A stretch of 64,000 bases of DNA, taken from contig NZ_CP075583.1 of the NCBI RefSeq assembly GCF_023509035.1, forward strand, positions 3,658,001 through 3,722,000, given 5' to 3'. The first letter of the stretch is position 1. Every line of letters begins with the position of its first letter. The position numbers and the translations under genes are program-made. Source of the DNA: Janthinobacterium lividum (lineage in GTDB: Bacteria; Pseudomonadota; Gammaproteobacteria; Burkholderiales; Burkholderiaceae_D). This document shows positions 46,123 through 55,016 of the stretch, piece by piece. The notes below the pieces were generated by a model that had not been told where the DNA came from, ran no database searches, and saw only the letters and a list, made by a program, of their open reading frames with translations.

Positions 46123-46931
46123 TGGTTCTGTGAAAAAGGTGGGGGCGAGGCCCGATGCCCGTCATTATCGTTGAAATTGCCTGCAGCCTCCAGATGCGCA
46201 CGCATGGCTTGCGCCAGCGCGCCCGGTGCTTCCAGCGGAATCATGTGGCCTGTGTTGTCTTTTAATAAGTGCAGGGTGGCTTGCGGCAGGCGGGCCGCCA
46301 TGGCGCGCAGATCGTCGGGATCGACGAGCTTGTCGTCTTCGGCGCCCACGATCAGCACGGGAAAATCGAGCTCCGGCAAGCGCGCCATCAGGTCGGGACG
46401 GGCGATGGTGGTGATGAATTGCGCCAGCAGTACGTCCTTGCCCAGGTCCAGGCCCATCTGCTGGATCAGTCCCGTGATGGCGACATCGCCCAGGTGCGAC
46501 GGGTGCAGCAGTTCGCGCAGGCGCTGGCGCGTGATGCCCGCATAGGCATTGCGCTCGAGCATGGCGACGATGCGCTGGCGCGCTTCGACTTCCGTCGGCA
46601 GCAAACCTTTGGCGGAATTGGCGATCAAAGTCAGGGACTTCACGCGCCGCGGGTGCGCCAGCGCGTGTTCAAGCGCCAGGTAGGCGCCCAGCGAAAAACC
46701 CACCAGATGGGTTTGCGGCGCGCTGTGGCTGGCGATCATCTCCTGCATCTGCAGGCGCGTGCGCGCCTGGTACAGGGGCACGTGCTGTAGCTGAAAGGCG
46801 TCGCCCAAGGCAGGCGCCAGGCGCGACCACAGGCGCTCGTCGCACAGGGTGCCAGGAATACAGTCGAGTCGTATCTTGGTATTGGTCAAGGACAAACCTG
46901 GATGAGGGTGAAAATTCTTATCGAGCGGCAT
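46119..46931 (-). CDS. alpha/beta hydrolase
   Basis: A 270-residue alpha/beta hydrolase-fold protein. The fold shows LDCIPGTLCDERLWSRLAPAL, nucleophile elbow LVGFSLGAYLALEHAL and catalytic His in NTGHMIPLEAPG. The substrate is unknown; the general pattern resembles MenH/BioH-like esterases. Translationally coupled to folA through a 4-base overlap. An internal start near residue 20 is possible because the first residues (MPLDKNFHPHPG) are unlike the family. Confidence 0.85.
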   Translation of the reverse strand: MPLDKNFHPHPGLSLTNTKIRLDCIPGTLCDERLWSRLAPALGDAFQLQHVPLYQARTRLQMQEMIASHSAPQTHLVGFSLGAYLALEHALAHPRRVKSLTLIANSAKGLLPTEVEARQRIVAMLERNAYAGITRQRLRELLHPSHLGDVAITGLIQQMGLDLGKDVLLAQFITTIARPDLMARLPELDFPVLIVGAEDDKLVDPDDLRAMAARLPQATLHLLKDNTGHMIPLEAPGALAQAMRAHLEAAGNFNDNDGHRASPPPFSQNQ

Positions 46932-47106
46932 TATCCGTCATTTTGCGCATCCGGGCAGTGGCACCGTCTCCCCGTATGGCATTATTTTCAATAGTGCGCG
47001 GTTGGCAAGCGGGAACTTTATGGTAGGCTCATGGCTCATCAAGCCGGCGTGCCGGCGACGTGACCTGAAACACCGAATGCAACCCCCACATTAAAGAGGA
47101 ATTACC

Positions 47107-47682
47107 ATGGCGATCAGTTTGCAAAAAGGCGGCAATGTCAACCTGAGCAAGGAAGCTCCTGGCTTGAAGAAAATCGTGATTGGCCTGGGCTGGGACCCGC
47201 GCGCCACCGATGGCGCCGCATTCGACCTGGACGGCAGCGCCTTCCTGCTCAAAACGGATGGCAAGGCCCGTTCCGATGCCGATTTCATTTTTTACAACAA
47301 CCTGAAGTCTGCTGACGGCTCCATCGTCCACGCAGGCGACAACACCACGGGCGGCGGCGATGGCGATGACGAGAAAGTTGCCGTCGACCTGGCCAACGTG
47401 CCTGCCGACATCGACAAGATCGCCGTGGCCGTCACCATCCACGATGCGGAAAACCGCAAGCAAAACTTCGGCATGGTCGGCAAGGCCTATATCCGCTGCC
47501 TGAACGGCGACAACGGCGCGGAAATCGCCCGCTACGACCTGTCGGAAGACGGCTCGACGGAAGCGGCCATGATCTTCGGCGAAATCTACCGCGCCGGCAG
47601 CGAATGGAAATTCAAGGCCATCGGCCAAGGTTTCAAGGGCGGCCTGGGTCCTCTGGCCCGTTCTTTTGGTATTAATGCTTAA
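47107..47682 (+). CDS. terD: TerD family stress / tellurite resistance protein
   Basis: A 191-residue cytoplasmic protein with a strong AAAGAGGA site. It opens [28 protein letters not shown] and contains the calcium-binding [13 protein letters not shown] and [14 protein letters not shown], the TerD signatures. Ends [17 protein letters not shown]. TerD proteins bind calcium and act in tellurite, phage and colicin tolerance through an incompletely known route. It heads a three-gene Ter module read in one direction. Confidence 0.94.
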   Translation: MAISLQKGGNVNLSKEAPGLKKIVIGLGWDPRATDGAAFDLDGSAFLLKTDGKARSDADFIFYNNLKSADGSIVHAGDNTTGGGDGDDEKVAVDLANVPADIDKIAVAVTIHDAENRKQNFGMVGKAYIRCLNGDNGAEIARYDLSEDGSTEAAMIFGEIYRAGSEWKFKAIGQGFKGGLGPLARSFGINA

Positions 47683-47779
47683 AAAGCATGTTGACGCCTG
47701 AAAGGGCGTACCTTTGCCGGGCGGCCACGCTGCCCGGTTTTGCTTCTCCTTTGCACCTCCCTCTTATCTACCTGACTCC

Positions 47780-49030
47780 ATGGAAAACCTGATCAAGGGG
47801 CAGCGCCTGGCGCTGTCCGGCCTCGTCACGGGCAATATTGTGCAACTGGGGCTCGCCAGCGCCGGCGTGCCGTTGGACTTTGCCTGTTTCGGCCTCGACG
47901 CCAACGGCAAACTGTCCGACGACCGCTACATGACTTTCTTTAACCAGCCGCGCACGCCGTGCGGCGGCGTGGAAGCCTCGTCGCCGTCCGGCGATGCGGT
48001 CGGGTTCAGCTATCAGCTCGACCGTTTGCCTGCCTCCATCGAGCGCCTGGTCGTCACGGCCGCCATCGATGGCGCGACCACGATGGCGCAGTTGCGCAGC
48101 GGCTATCTGCGCCTGCTCGACGGCGGGCGCGAGCTGGCCCGCTACACGTATGCGGGTGCTGATTTTGCGCAAGAAAAAGCCGTCATGCTGGGCGAGTTCT
48201 ACCGCAAGGACGGGAGCTGGCGCTTCATGGCCGTGGGCCAGGGTTTCAATGGCGGCCTGGACGCGCTGGTCGCCCATTTCGGCGGCGAAGTGGCGCAGGC
48301 GGCCCCTGAAGCTGTGGCACCCAAGATTTCCCTGTCGAAAATCTCGCTAACCAAGGCGGGCCAGACGCACAAGGTATCGCTGGAAAAGGGCGCGGGCGCG
48401 CCGAGCAAGCTCACCGTCAAGGCCACCTGGGTCGATAACGGCGATGGCGACGACGATAACGACGACCTCGATTTAAGAGTCGGCATCCTCTTGCCGAATG
48501 GCCAGATGCGCTTCATCCAGGCGCCTGATACGCCCGGCAACTTTGACGTCATGCCCTTCGTGCGCCATCTGGGCGACGTGGCGGGCGCAGCGGGCAAGGA
48601 ACCGGCCACGGAAACGGTGGAAGTCAATCCCGCGCTGGCGCAACATTACGGCGGCACGGTGGGCCTCGTCTTCAGCGTGTATTCGGCGCTGGCCAACGGC
48701 GCCGTCTCGGTCGCTTCCATGCGGCCGAAAATGGTCATGCAATACGGCGAGCAGATCGTCGAGTGCGCGTTCGACTTCCGTCTGTCCAAGGCGGCCGAGG
48801 ACGATTCCGTCTACACCTATGTGATCGGCATGGCGCGCATCACGCCGGACAGCATCATTCTGGAGCCTTCGGGCAAGACATCGGAGCCGGGCAGCGAAGC
48901 GACGCCGTGGCTGAGCTGGCAGGGCGAGAACCTGCAACTGGCCTTCAACGGTCCCGTCGTCTTCAAGGGTGAGGACAAGGAAGATGAAGATGATTTCAAT
49001 GCGGACAATCCGCGCCGCTATATCGCCTAG
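47780..49030 (+). CDS. TerA-like protein: TerD domain plus C-terminal TerA domain
   Basis: A 416-residue protein from ATG 47780. Residues 1-180 form a TerD-like domain (LIKGQRLALSGLV, FACFGLDANGKLSDDRYMTF, GEFYRKDGSWRFMAVGQGFN). After a linker, residues 200-416 contain a second domain with THKVSLEKG and DDDNDDLDLRVGILLPNG, reminiscent of the TerA C-terminal half, and an acidic tail. The N-terminal half is closely similar to the next gene's, so the two arose by duplication. Assignment to TerA is by resemblance only. Confidence 0.82.
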   Translation: MENLIKGQRLALSGLVTGNIVQLGLASAGVPLDFACFGLDANGKLSDDRYMTFFNQPRTPCGGVEASSPSGDAVGFSYQLDRLPASIERLVVTAAIDGATTMAQLRSGYLRLLDGGRELARYTYAGADFAQEKAVMLGEFYRKDGSWRFMAVGQGFNGGLDALVAHFGGEVAQAAPEAVAPKISLSKISLTKAGQTHKVSLEKGAGAPSKLTVKATWVDNGDGDDDNDDLDLRVGILLPNGQMRFIQAPDTPGNFDVMPFVRHLGDVAGAAGKEPATETVEVNPALAQHYGGTVGLVFSVYSALANGAVSVASMRPKMVMQYGEQIVECAFDFRLSKAAEDDSVYTYVIGMARITPDSIILEPSGKTSEPGSEATPWLSWQGENLQLAFNGPVVFKGEDKEDEDDFNADNPRRYIA

Positions 49031-49039
49031 GAGGCACGG

Positions 49040-50383
49040 ATGGAAACTTTGAACAAGGGTCAGCGCTTGCCGCTGGCCAATCTCGTTCCCGATGGCGTGC
49101 TGCAGATCGGCGTGGCCGCGCAGGGGCTGGCGCTCGACGTCGCCTGTTTCGGCCTCGACGCCCAGGGCAAACTGTCCGACGAGCGCTACATGACCTTTTT
49201 CAACCAGCCGCGCACGCCGTGCGGCGGCGTGGAAGCGCGGGTTGGCAGCGGTGGCGACATGGCCGAGTTTGCCTTGCAATTGGCGCGCTTGCCGGCCAAT
49301 ATCGACCGCCTCGTCGTGACGGCGTCCATCGATGGCGGCGGCGTGATGTCGCAGTTGCAAGCTGGCCACGTGCGTCTGCAGGCGGGTGGGCGCGAACTGG
49401 CCCGCTTTGCCTTTGCTGGTAGTGATTTCGCACAGGAAAAAGCCGTCATGCTGGCCGAGTTGTACCGCAAGGATGGCGGCTGGCGCTGCATGGCCGTGGG
49501 ACAAGGTTTCAATGGGGGACTCGACGCGCTGGTGCGCCACTTCGGTGGCGAAGTCGACCAGGCTGCGCCGACCGCTCCTGCGGCGGCCCCGGCGGCTTCG
49601 GCCGTCATGCAGGCGAAGATCAACCTGGAAAAGCGCGTTGAACGCGAAGCGCCGCAACTGGTCAGCCTGGTCAAGCAGGCGGGCGTGTCCCTGCAAAAAG
49701 TGGGCTTATCCGACCACCGCGCCAAGGTCTGTTTATGCCTGGACATTTCCGGCTCCATGGGACGGCTGTATAAAGAGGGGCTGGTGCAGCGCTTTGCCGA
49801 ACGCATCCTGGCTTTGGGCTGCAAGTTCGACGACGATGGCGAGATCGATGTTTTCCTGTTCGGCAAGAACGTTCACCATCCGGCGCCCATGGCCTTGAGC
49901 AACTGCAATAGCTACGTGGGCCAGGCCATACAGCGCCATCCGCTGGAAGGCGATACGCGCTATGGTGCCGCCATGCAAGCGATCCGCGCGTTTTACTTCC
50001 CAGACGCGGCTGGCGGCGAGCGCACGCGGCCCGTCACGGCGGAATTACCCGTGTACGTCATGTTCGTTACCGATGGCGGCACGAGCGACCAGGCGACGAC
50101 GGAGAAGCAGTTGCGCTGGGCCAGCAATGAGCCGATTTTCTGGCAATTCATGGGCATCGGCAAGGGACGCAAGTCGAAAAGCAAGTTCCTCGCCGCCTTT
50201 GCCGATTCCGACTTCCCGTTTCTGGAAAAGCTCGACGAATTGCAGGGACGCCTGGTGGACAACGCCAATTACTTTTCCGTCAGCTCCCCCGATGAGCACA
50301 GCGATGCGGAACTGTATGATTTATTGATGACGGAATATCCGGGTTGGCTGAAACTGGCGCGCGGCAAGGGCTTGCTGAGCTAG
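49040..50383 (+). CDS. TerF-like protein: TerD domain plus von Willebrand A domain
   Basis: A 447-residue protein starting METLNKGQRLPLANLV, 9 bases after the previous stop. Residues 1-180 are a TerD domain. From about residue 225 a vWA domain begins (VCLCLDISGSMGRLYKEG), with the MIDAS DxSxS intact and later YVMFVTDGGTSDQ. This TerD-vWA arrangement is that of TerF, thought to scaffold Ter complexes through metal-dependent contacts. It ends the Ter module; about 200 bases separate it from the next gene. Confidence 0.88.
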   Translation: METLNKGQRLPLANLVPDGVLQIGVAAQGLALDVACFGLDAQGKLSDERYMTFFNQPRTPCGGVEARVGSGGDMAEFALQLARLPANIDRLVVTASIDGGGVMSQLQAGHVRLQAGGRELARFAFAGSDFAQEKAVMLAELYRKDGGWRCMAVGQGFNGGLDALVRHFGGEVDQAAPTAPAAAPAASAVMQAKINLEKRVEREAPQLVSLVKQAGVSLQKVGLSDHRAKVCLCLDISGSMGRLYKEGLVQRFAERILALGCKFDDDGEIDVFLFGKNVHHPAPMALSNCNSYVGQAIQRHPLEGDTRYGAAMQAIRAFYFPDAAGGERTRPVTAELPVYVMFVTDGGTSDQATTEKQLRWASNEPIFWQFMGIGKGRKSKSKFLAAFADSDFPFLEKLDELQGRLVDNANYFSVSSPDEHSDAELYDLLMTEYPGWLKLARGKGLLS

Positions 50384-50580
50384 CGTAAAGGTAGCGCAAA
50401 GGTCAGCGGATGAGGTTGCGCGACCACAAGTGCAAGAGATTTGTAAATTGAAGTAAATAACAATGGTTCGCATTTGCTTTGCTCAATGGAGTCGTGGCAT
50501 GCTTTCACTGTGCCCTGACATGTGCCCTCACGCCGCGGCGTAGTGCCTCATCCGTAGCGTCTCCATTATTTTTTAGCCAA

Positions 50581-52845
50581 ATGCATAAACTCTTTTTTCA
50601 TTGCCTGGCGGGTAGCAGCCTGCTGCTCGCCAGCGCCGCTGTCCAGGCGCAAACTGTCACCGGCGATACTGCCGTCAAGCCGGCGCCGGCCAAGGCGCCC
50701 ACCGTCGATGCGCCGCCATCCGTCAGCGTCACGGCCGAACGTCCGACGGGCCGCATCGACCGGCAAGTCTACGACGTCAAGTCTGACGTGGGCAGCAGCA
50801 ATGGCACGGCGGCAGATGCCTTGAACAATGTGCCGTCGGTGGCCGTCGACCCCGACGGTTCCGTGTCCTTGCGCGGCAGCAGCAATGTGCAGATATTGAT
50901 CGATGGCAAACCATCGGCCATGCTGCAGGGCGATTCGCGCGGCGCTACGTTGAACGCCATGGCGGCCGACGATATTGAGTCCGTGGAAGTGATCAACAAT
51001 CCCGGCGCCCAGTTCGGCAACGAAGCCGGTGGCGGCCCCATCCTGAACCTGGTGATGCGGCGCAACCGCAAGCCGGGCGGCTTTGCCACCGTCAACGCCA
51101 ATGCGGGCATCGCGGGACGCTACAACAGTTCCGTGTCAGGCACTTATAATGAAGGGCCTTGGGGCTATCAGGGCGGCATCAATGTGCGCCACGATGGCCG
51201 CAATTCCGTGGGCGAGGTCAGTCGCGAGCGCCTGGAACGCGACACTGGTGCTTTCGCCCCCAGCAGCCAGCAGTCCAGCAACAATGGTTTGAATGACTCG
51301 CTGGGCTTGCACGGAACCGTCAATTACAACCTGAACGCCAACGACACACTGGCCGCCAGCGTGTCGTATAACGGACGCAGCAACGACCAGCGCTCGCTCG
51401 ACCGCTATATCAACGGCGACAGCACGGGCAGCACCATCGGCGACTATGTTCGCAGCACCGTGCGCAATGGCGACAGTCGCAACTACAGCTGGGGGGCGCG
51501 CTACGACCACAAGGGTGAGTTGCCGGGCGAAACCCTCAAAATTGACTTGCGCGTGTCCTCGTCGACCAACGAGAGCGACAGCAATTACGCCAATACCTAC
51601 ACGGTCGCGCCCGTCAACGCCTTCGACAGCCGCGCGCGCCAGCACAGCGAGACGGGCAATCGCATCGTCGACTTCAGCGGCGACTACGAGCGTCCGCTGG
51701 CGGGCGGCACGGCCAAGCTTGGCTACAAGGTGGCCGATAACAAGAGCAGTTTCGACACCCTGTACACGGACATCAATCCGGGTAGCCTGGCGGAAACTGT
51801 CAACCCCATGCGCAGCAACCGTTTCGAACTCGACGAGCGCACCATCGCACTGTATGGCTCCTACCAGATGCGCTTGACCGAGCGCTGGGGCGCGCTGGCT
51901 GGCTTGCGCGCCGAATACACGGACTTGAACGTGCGCCAGATCACCAGCGGCATCGAGGCGAGCAACAATTACGTCAACTACATTCCCAGCCTGTTTGCCA
52001 CCTATAAGGTCAGCGACGAAAGCAATGTGCGCTTCAGCTACGCGCACCGCATCCGCCGCCCGAATGCGGGCGACCTGAATCCGTACGTGGTCTACCGCGA
52101 CGAGTTCAATGTGTCAGCCGGCAATCCCAAACTGAAGCCCACGCAGACGGACTCGTTCGAGATTGGTTATGAAACGAAGATCGCGGGCCTGGAAAGCAGC
52201 TTGCGCGCCTATCACCGGCGCGACACGGACGCCATCGTCGATTACCGTTACTTCATCAGCGATAATGTGCTGCTGACCACGCGGGAAAACGGCGAAGGCA
52301 GCCATTCGAGCGGCCTGGAGTTCAGCGTCAGCGGCAAGTTGACGCCATCGCTGACCCTGAACACGAGCGGCAATCTGGCGCGCAGCCAGCAAACCAGCTC
52401 GGATGACCTGGGCAACCGCAGCACGCGCACGGCGAATGCCCTCAGCGGCCGTGCGCGCTTGAACTACCAGTTCGATGCGGCGAACCAGCTGCAACTTGCC
52501 CTGCAAATGCAAGGCAAGATGCTGTCGGGACAGGGCTACCGCTCGCCGAACAATACGTTGAATGTGAGCTGGCGCCACACGGTGACGCCGCAGTTGAGCC
52601 TGGTCATGAATGTGACCGATGTGTTCAGCAGCAACAAGATGGAAACCGTCATCAACAGCGCTTCTCTGCGCGAGACGAGTACGCGGCGCTTCGATGGCCG
52701 CATGATTTATGTGGGGCTGTCGTACCGCCTCGGCGGCGCCACCTCGGCGGCGAAAGAGGGCGAACGGGAACCGCGCTTCGGTCCGCCGGGCGGACGCGGG
52801 CCAGGCGGACCCGGCCCGGGCGGACCGGGCGGCGAAGCAGGCTAG
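50581..52845 (+). CDS. TonB-dependent outer membrane receptor with Gly/Pro-rich tail
   Basis: A 754-residue protein from ATG 50581 with signal peptide ending AAVQAQ. The plug domain (about residues 40-150) shows DALNNVPSVAVDPDGSVSLRGSSNVQILIDG and DIESVEVINNPGAQFGNEAGGG. The barrel follows, of the type grouped as outer membrane beta-barrel family 3. The last barrel strand (RMIYVGLSYRLGG) is followed by about 37 residues, ending in a Gly/Pro-rich tail of about 23 (RFGPPGGRGPGG), so the chain does not end in the usual aromatic residue. The substrate is unknown. It is convergent with the SUKH gene (4-base overlap). Confidence 0.9.
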   Translation: MHKLFFHCLAGSSLLLASAAVQAQTVTGDTAVKPAPAKAPTVDAPPSVSVTAERPTGRIDRQVYDVKSDVGSSNGTAADALNNVPSVAVDPDGSVSLRGSSNVQILIDGKPSAMLQGDSRGATLNAMAADDIESVEVINNPGAQFGNEAGGGPILNLVMRRNRKPGGFATVNANAGIAGRYNSSVSGTYNEGPWGYQGGINVRHDGRNSVGEVSRERLERDTGAFAPSSQQSSNNGLNDSLGLHGTVNYNLNANDTLAASVSYNGRSNDQRSLDRYINGDSTGSTIGDYVRSTVRNGDSRNYSWGARYDHKGELPGETLKIDLRVSSSTNESDSNYANTYTVAPVNAFDSRARQHSETGNRIVDFSGDYERPLAGGTAKLGYKVADNKSSFDTLYTDINPGSLAETVNPMRSNRFELDERTIALYGSYQMRLTERWGALAGLRAEYTDLNVRQITSGIEASNNYVNYIPSLFATYKVSDESNVRFSYAHRIRRPNAGDLNPYVVYRDEFNVSAGNPKLKPTQTDSFEIGYETKIAGLESSLRAYHRRDTDAIVDYRYFISDNVLLTTRENGEGSHSSGLEFSVSGKLTPSLTLNTSGNLARSQQTSSDDLGNRSTRTANALSGRARLNYQFDAANQLQLALQMQGKMLSGQGYRSPNNTLNVSWRHTVTPQLSLVMNVTDVFSSNKMETVINSASLRETSTRRFDGRMIYVGLSYRLGGATSAAKEGEREPRFGPPGGRGPGGPGPGGPGGEAG

Positions 52846-53885
52846 GCCGCCCGCGCGATTTCGTGCAGGAAGTCGATGAAATCGTCCGTATGGAGCTCGA
52901 AACGCCATCCGCCCGTGCCATGTTCGGCGCGGTACACGGGCAAGTCACCGTCGATGCTTCTTTCTTCCAGGTGCACGCAGTACGGGTCGCCGCCCGCATC
53001 GGCAATCACCACGAGCTTCGACTGCCAGCTCGCGATGTTGTGATGATGCACGGCATGGACGGAGTAGCCGTGCTGGGCCTTCACCAGCTGCGCCGCGCCG
53101 TACAGATGCAGGCCCTGGGGGAAGCGCTTGCCGTCGACATGCACGCGCAACGGCGAATACCATTGCAGGAAGCAGCGGTATATATCCGGCAAGACCCAGT
53201 GCGCGTCGATCTCGGCCATGTCCTTGGCGCTGGCGATGGTCAGCCAGTTCGACGGTTGCGCCAGGTCCTGTTCGTGCTGGCGCCGCAGCGCCAGTTTTCG
53301 CTCCAGCAAGGCGGCTGCTATTTCCAGGCGCGACAGCGGTTTGGCCAGCGTCTTATGCGTGGCGGGCGCCTTGTAGCCTGCACCGTCCGGGTAGCCGTCC
53401 GCTTGCCAGGCCAGCACGGCGTCCAGCCGTAGCTGCTCTGCCTTCCAGTGGCCGGGATCGGACGGCAAGCCCTGGTCAAACGGCTGGCGGCTGAATACGG
53501 CCAGGCTCTTGATCGCCTTGGCGCGCACTTCCAGGCTGGCGGCGCCGGACGTTGCCAGCGCCACCAGGGGAGCATACGCATCGACACCTGTACTTTTCAG
53601 CAAGCCATCCACGGCCCAGTACGCCAGTGTGGGCTGCTCCAATGCCCAGGCGAAAAAGGCCGCATGTTTGCTGCCTTCCACCAGATGCACGATATCGCTC
53701 ATCAAAAAGGAGCGCCAGTGCAGCAGTTGCCCATCGCGCGCATACGCCATCAGGATATCGAGCACGGCCAGCCGCTCGTCCGCGGCATGCTTTTTCAGCA
53801 GGCGCTCTTTCAGCCGGGCGAACTTGCTGCCATCCGTTTCGTCAAACAGCTTGCGGTGCAGGGCTGCCAGCGGTGAGACCGCCAT
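52842..53885 (-). CDS. HEAT-like repeat plus SUKH (SMI1/KNR4) domain protein
   Basis: A 347-residue cytoplasmic protein. The N-terminal 200 residues are helical with HEAT-like repeats (LEVRAKAIKSLAVF, LRLDAVLAWQADG). The last 135 resemble a SUKH domain: NWLTIASAKDMAEIDAHWVLPDIYRCFLQWY, then KLVVIADAGGDPYCVHLEE, PVYRAEHGTGGWRF and FIDFLHEI. SUKH proteins are often immunity proteins against polymorphic toxins. No toxin gene is adjacent. Its start overlaps the thyA stop by one base (TGATG), so it is co-expressed with thyA. Confidence 0.72.
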   Translation of the reverse strand: MAVSPLAALHRKLFDETDGSKFARLKERLLKKHAADERLAVLDILMAYARDGQLLHWRSFLMSDIVHLVEGSKHAAFFAWALEQPTLAYWAVDGLLKSTGVDAYAPLVALATSGAASLEVRAKAIKSLAVFSRQPFDQGLPSDPGHWKAEQLRLDAVLAWQADGYPDGAGYKAPATHKTLAKPLSRLEIAAALLERKLALRRQHEQDLAQPSNWLTIASAKDMAEIDAHWVLPDIYRCFLQWYSPLRVHVDGKRFPQGLHLYGAAQLVKAQHGYSVHAVHHHNIASWQSKLVVIADAGGDPYCVHLEERSIDGDLPVYRAEHGTGGWRFELHTDDFIDFLHEIARAA

Positions 53886-54859
53886 CAGACGGCCATCGCG
53901 GCCTTGATGGGCGCATGGTGTTCATAGCCTTCCAGCGAGAAATCCGACGGCTCGATCTTTTCCAGCCATTCCGGCTCGTACTTGCCCGTCTTGGCGTAGT
54001 CGGGCACGCGGTCGGAAATGACGAAACGGGGCGCCGGGAACGGCGTGCGCTTCAGCTGTTCTTCCACCATGTCGAGGTGGTTTTCATAGATGTGTGCGTC
54101 GCCAATGAAATAGGTGAACCAGCGCGGCGTGTAGCCCGTCAGGCGCGCCACCAGGTGCAGCAGGGCCGCGCCTTCGGCGATGTTGAAGGGCGTGCCCAGG
54201 CCGATATCGTTGCTGCGCACATATAAACACAGGGAAATTTCGCGCGTGCTGGCGTTCGGGATGAACTGGTACAGCAAATGGCAGGCGGGCAGGGCGACGG
54301 CGTCCAGCACGGCCGGGTTCCAGCCGTGGAACAGGATGCGCCGGCTGCCCGGGTTATTCATGATGGTGTCCAGGCATTCGCGCAACTGGTCGACGGCCTT
54401 GTACAGCAGCACTTTTTGCACGCCGTCTTCGACGATGGGGGCAACCAGCGTAAAACCGTTCGCTTGTGCGTCGGCAATCTGTGCCGGCTGGTCGGCGGCT
54501 AGCAGTTTATACGCGGGCCACTGGCGCCACTGCACGCCGTACACAGGCCCCAGGTCGTCCTCGCCTTCGCGGTAAGGGTTGGCCAGCCATTGCGCGTTTT
54601 CATTGGCGTTCTGGTCCCACACCTTGCAGCCCAGCGCGCGGAATTCGGCCGCGTTGCGCGAAGCGCGCAGGAAGGCGCATAATTCGCCGATCACGGATTT
54701 GAAAGCCAGTTTCTTGGTCGTCACGGCAGGGAAATTGCCGTTGGCCAAGTCGAAACGCATCATGGCGCCCGGCACGCTCAGGGTGCGGATGCCCGTGCGG
54801 TTGTCTTGCCAGCTGCCTGTTTCGAGCACGGTCTTGATCAAATCTTGATATTGCTGCAT
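53885..54859 (-). CDS. thyA: thymidylate synthase
   Basis: A 324-residue enzyme methylating dUMP to dTMP, with motifs [28 protein letters not shown], nucleophile Cys in [27 protein letters not shown] and GDAHIYENH. It is longer than the 264-residue E. coli type because of an insertion after YGVQWRQWP. The RSCDVFLG of common ThyA reads RSNDIGLG here. ATG 54859 is chosen over an upstream in-frame start at 54928 whose residues lack homology. The next gene on this strand overlaps its stop by one base. Confidence 0.95.
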   Translation of the reverse strand: MQQYQDLIKTVLETGSWQDNRTGIRTLSVPGAMMRFDLANGNFPAVTTKKLAFKSVIGELCAFLRASRNAAEFRALGCKVWDQNANENAQWLANPYREGEDDLGPVYGVQWRQWPAYKLLAADQPAQIADAQANGFTLVAPIVEDGVQKVLLYKAVDQLRECLDTIMNNPGSRRILFHGWNPAVLDAVALPACHLLYQFIPNASTREISLCLYVRSNDIGLGTPFNIAEGAALLHLVARLTGYTPRWFTYFIGDAHIYENHLDMVEEQLKRTPFPAPRFVISDRVPDYAKTGKYEPEWLEKIEPSDFSLEGYEHHAPIKAAMAV

Positions 54860-55016
54860 GTATTTCTCCAACGGTAAGGATAGTGATTGTAACGCAGGCG
54901 CGACAGGCGGGCTGCGGCCCACACACATAATTACGCTGCTGGCTTACCTGCAAACATGACTCTGTGGTAATTTGTGTGTCCTTGAAGAAATACACAGAAA
55001 CGGCAGATGCTGCACC

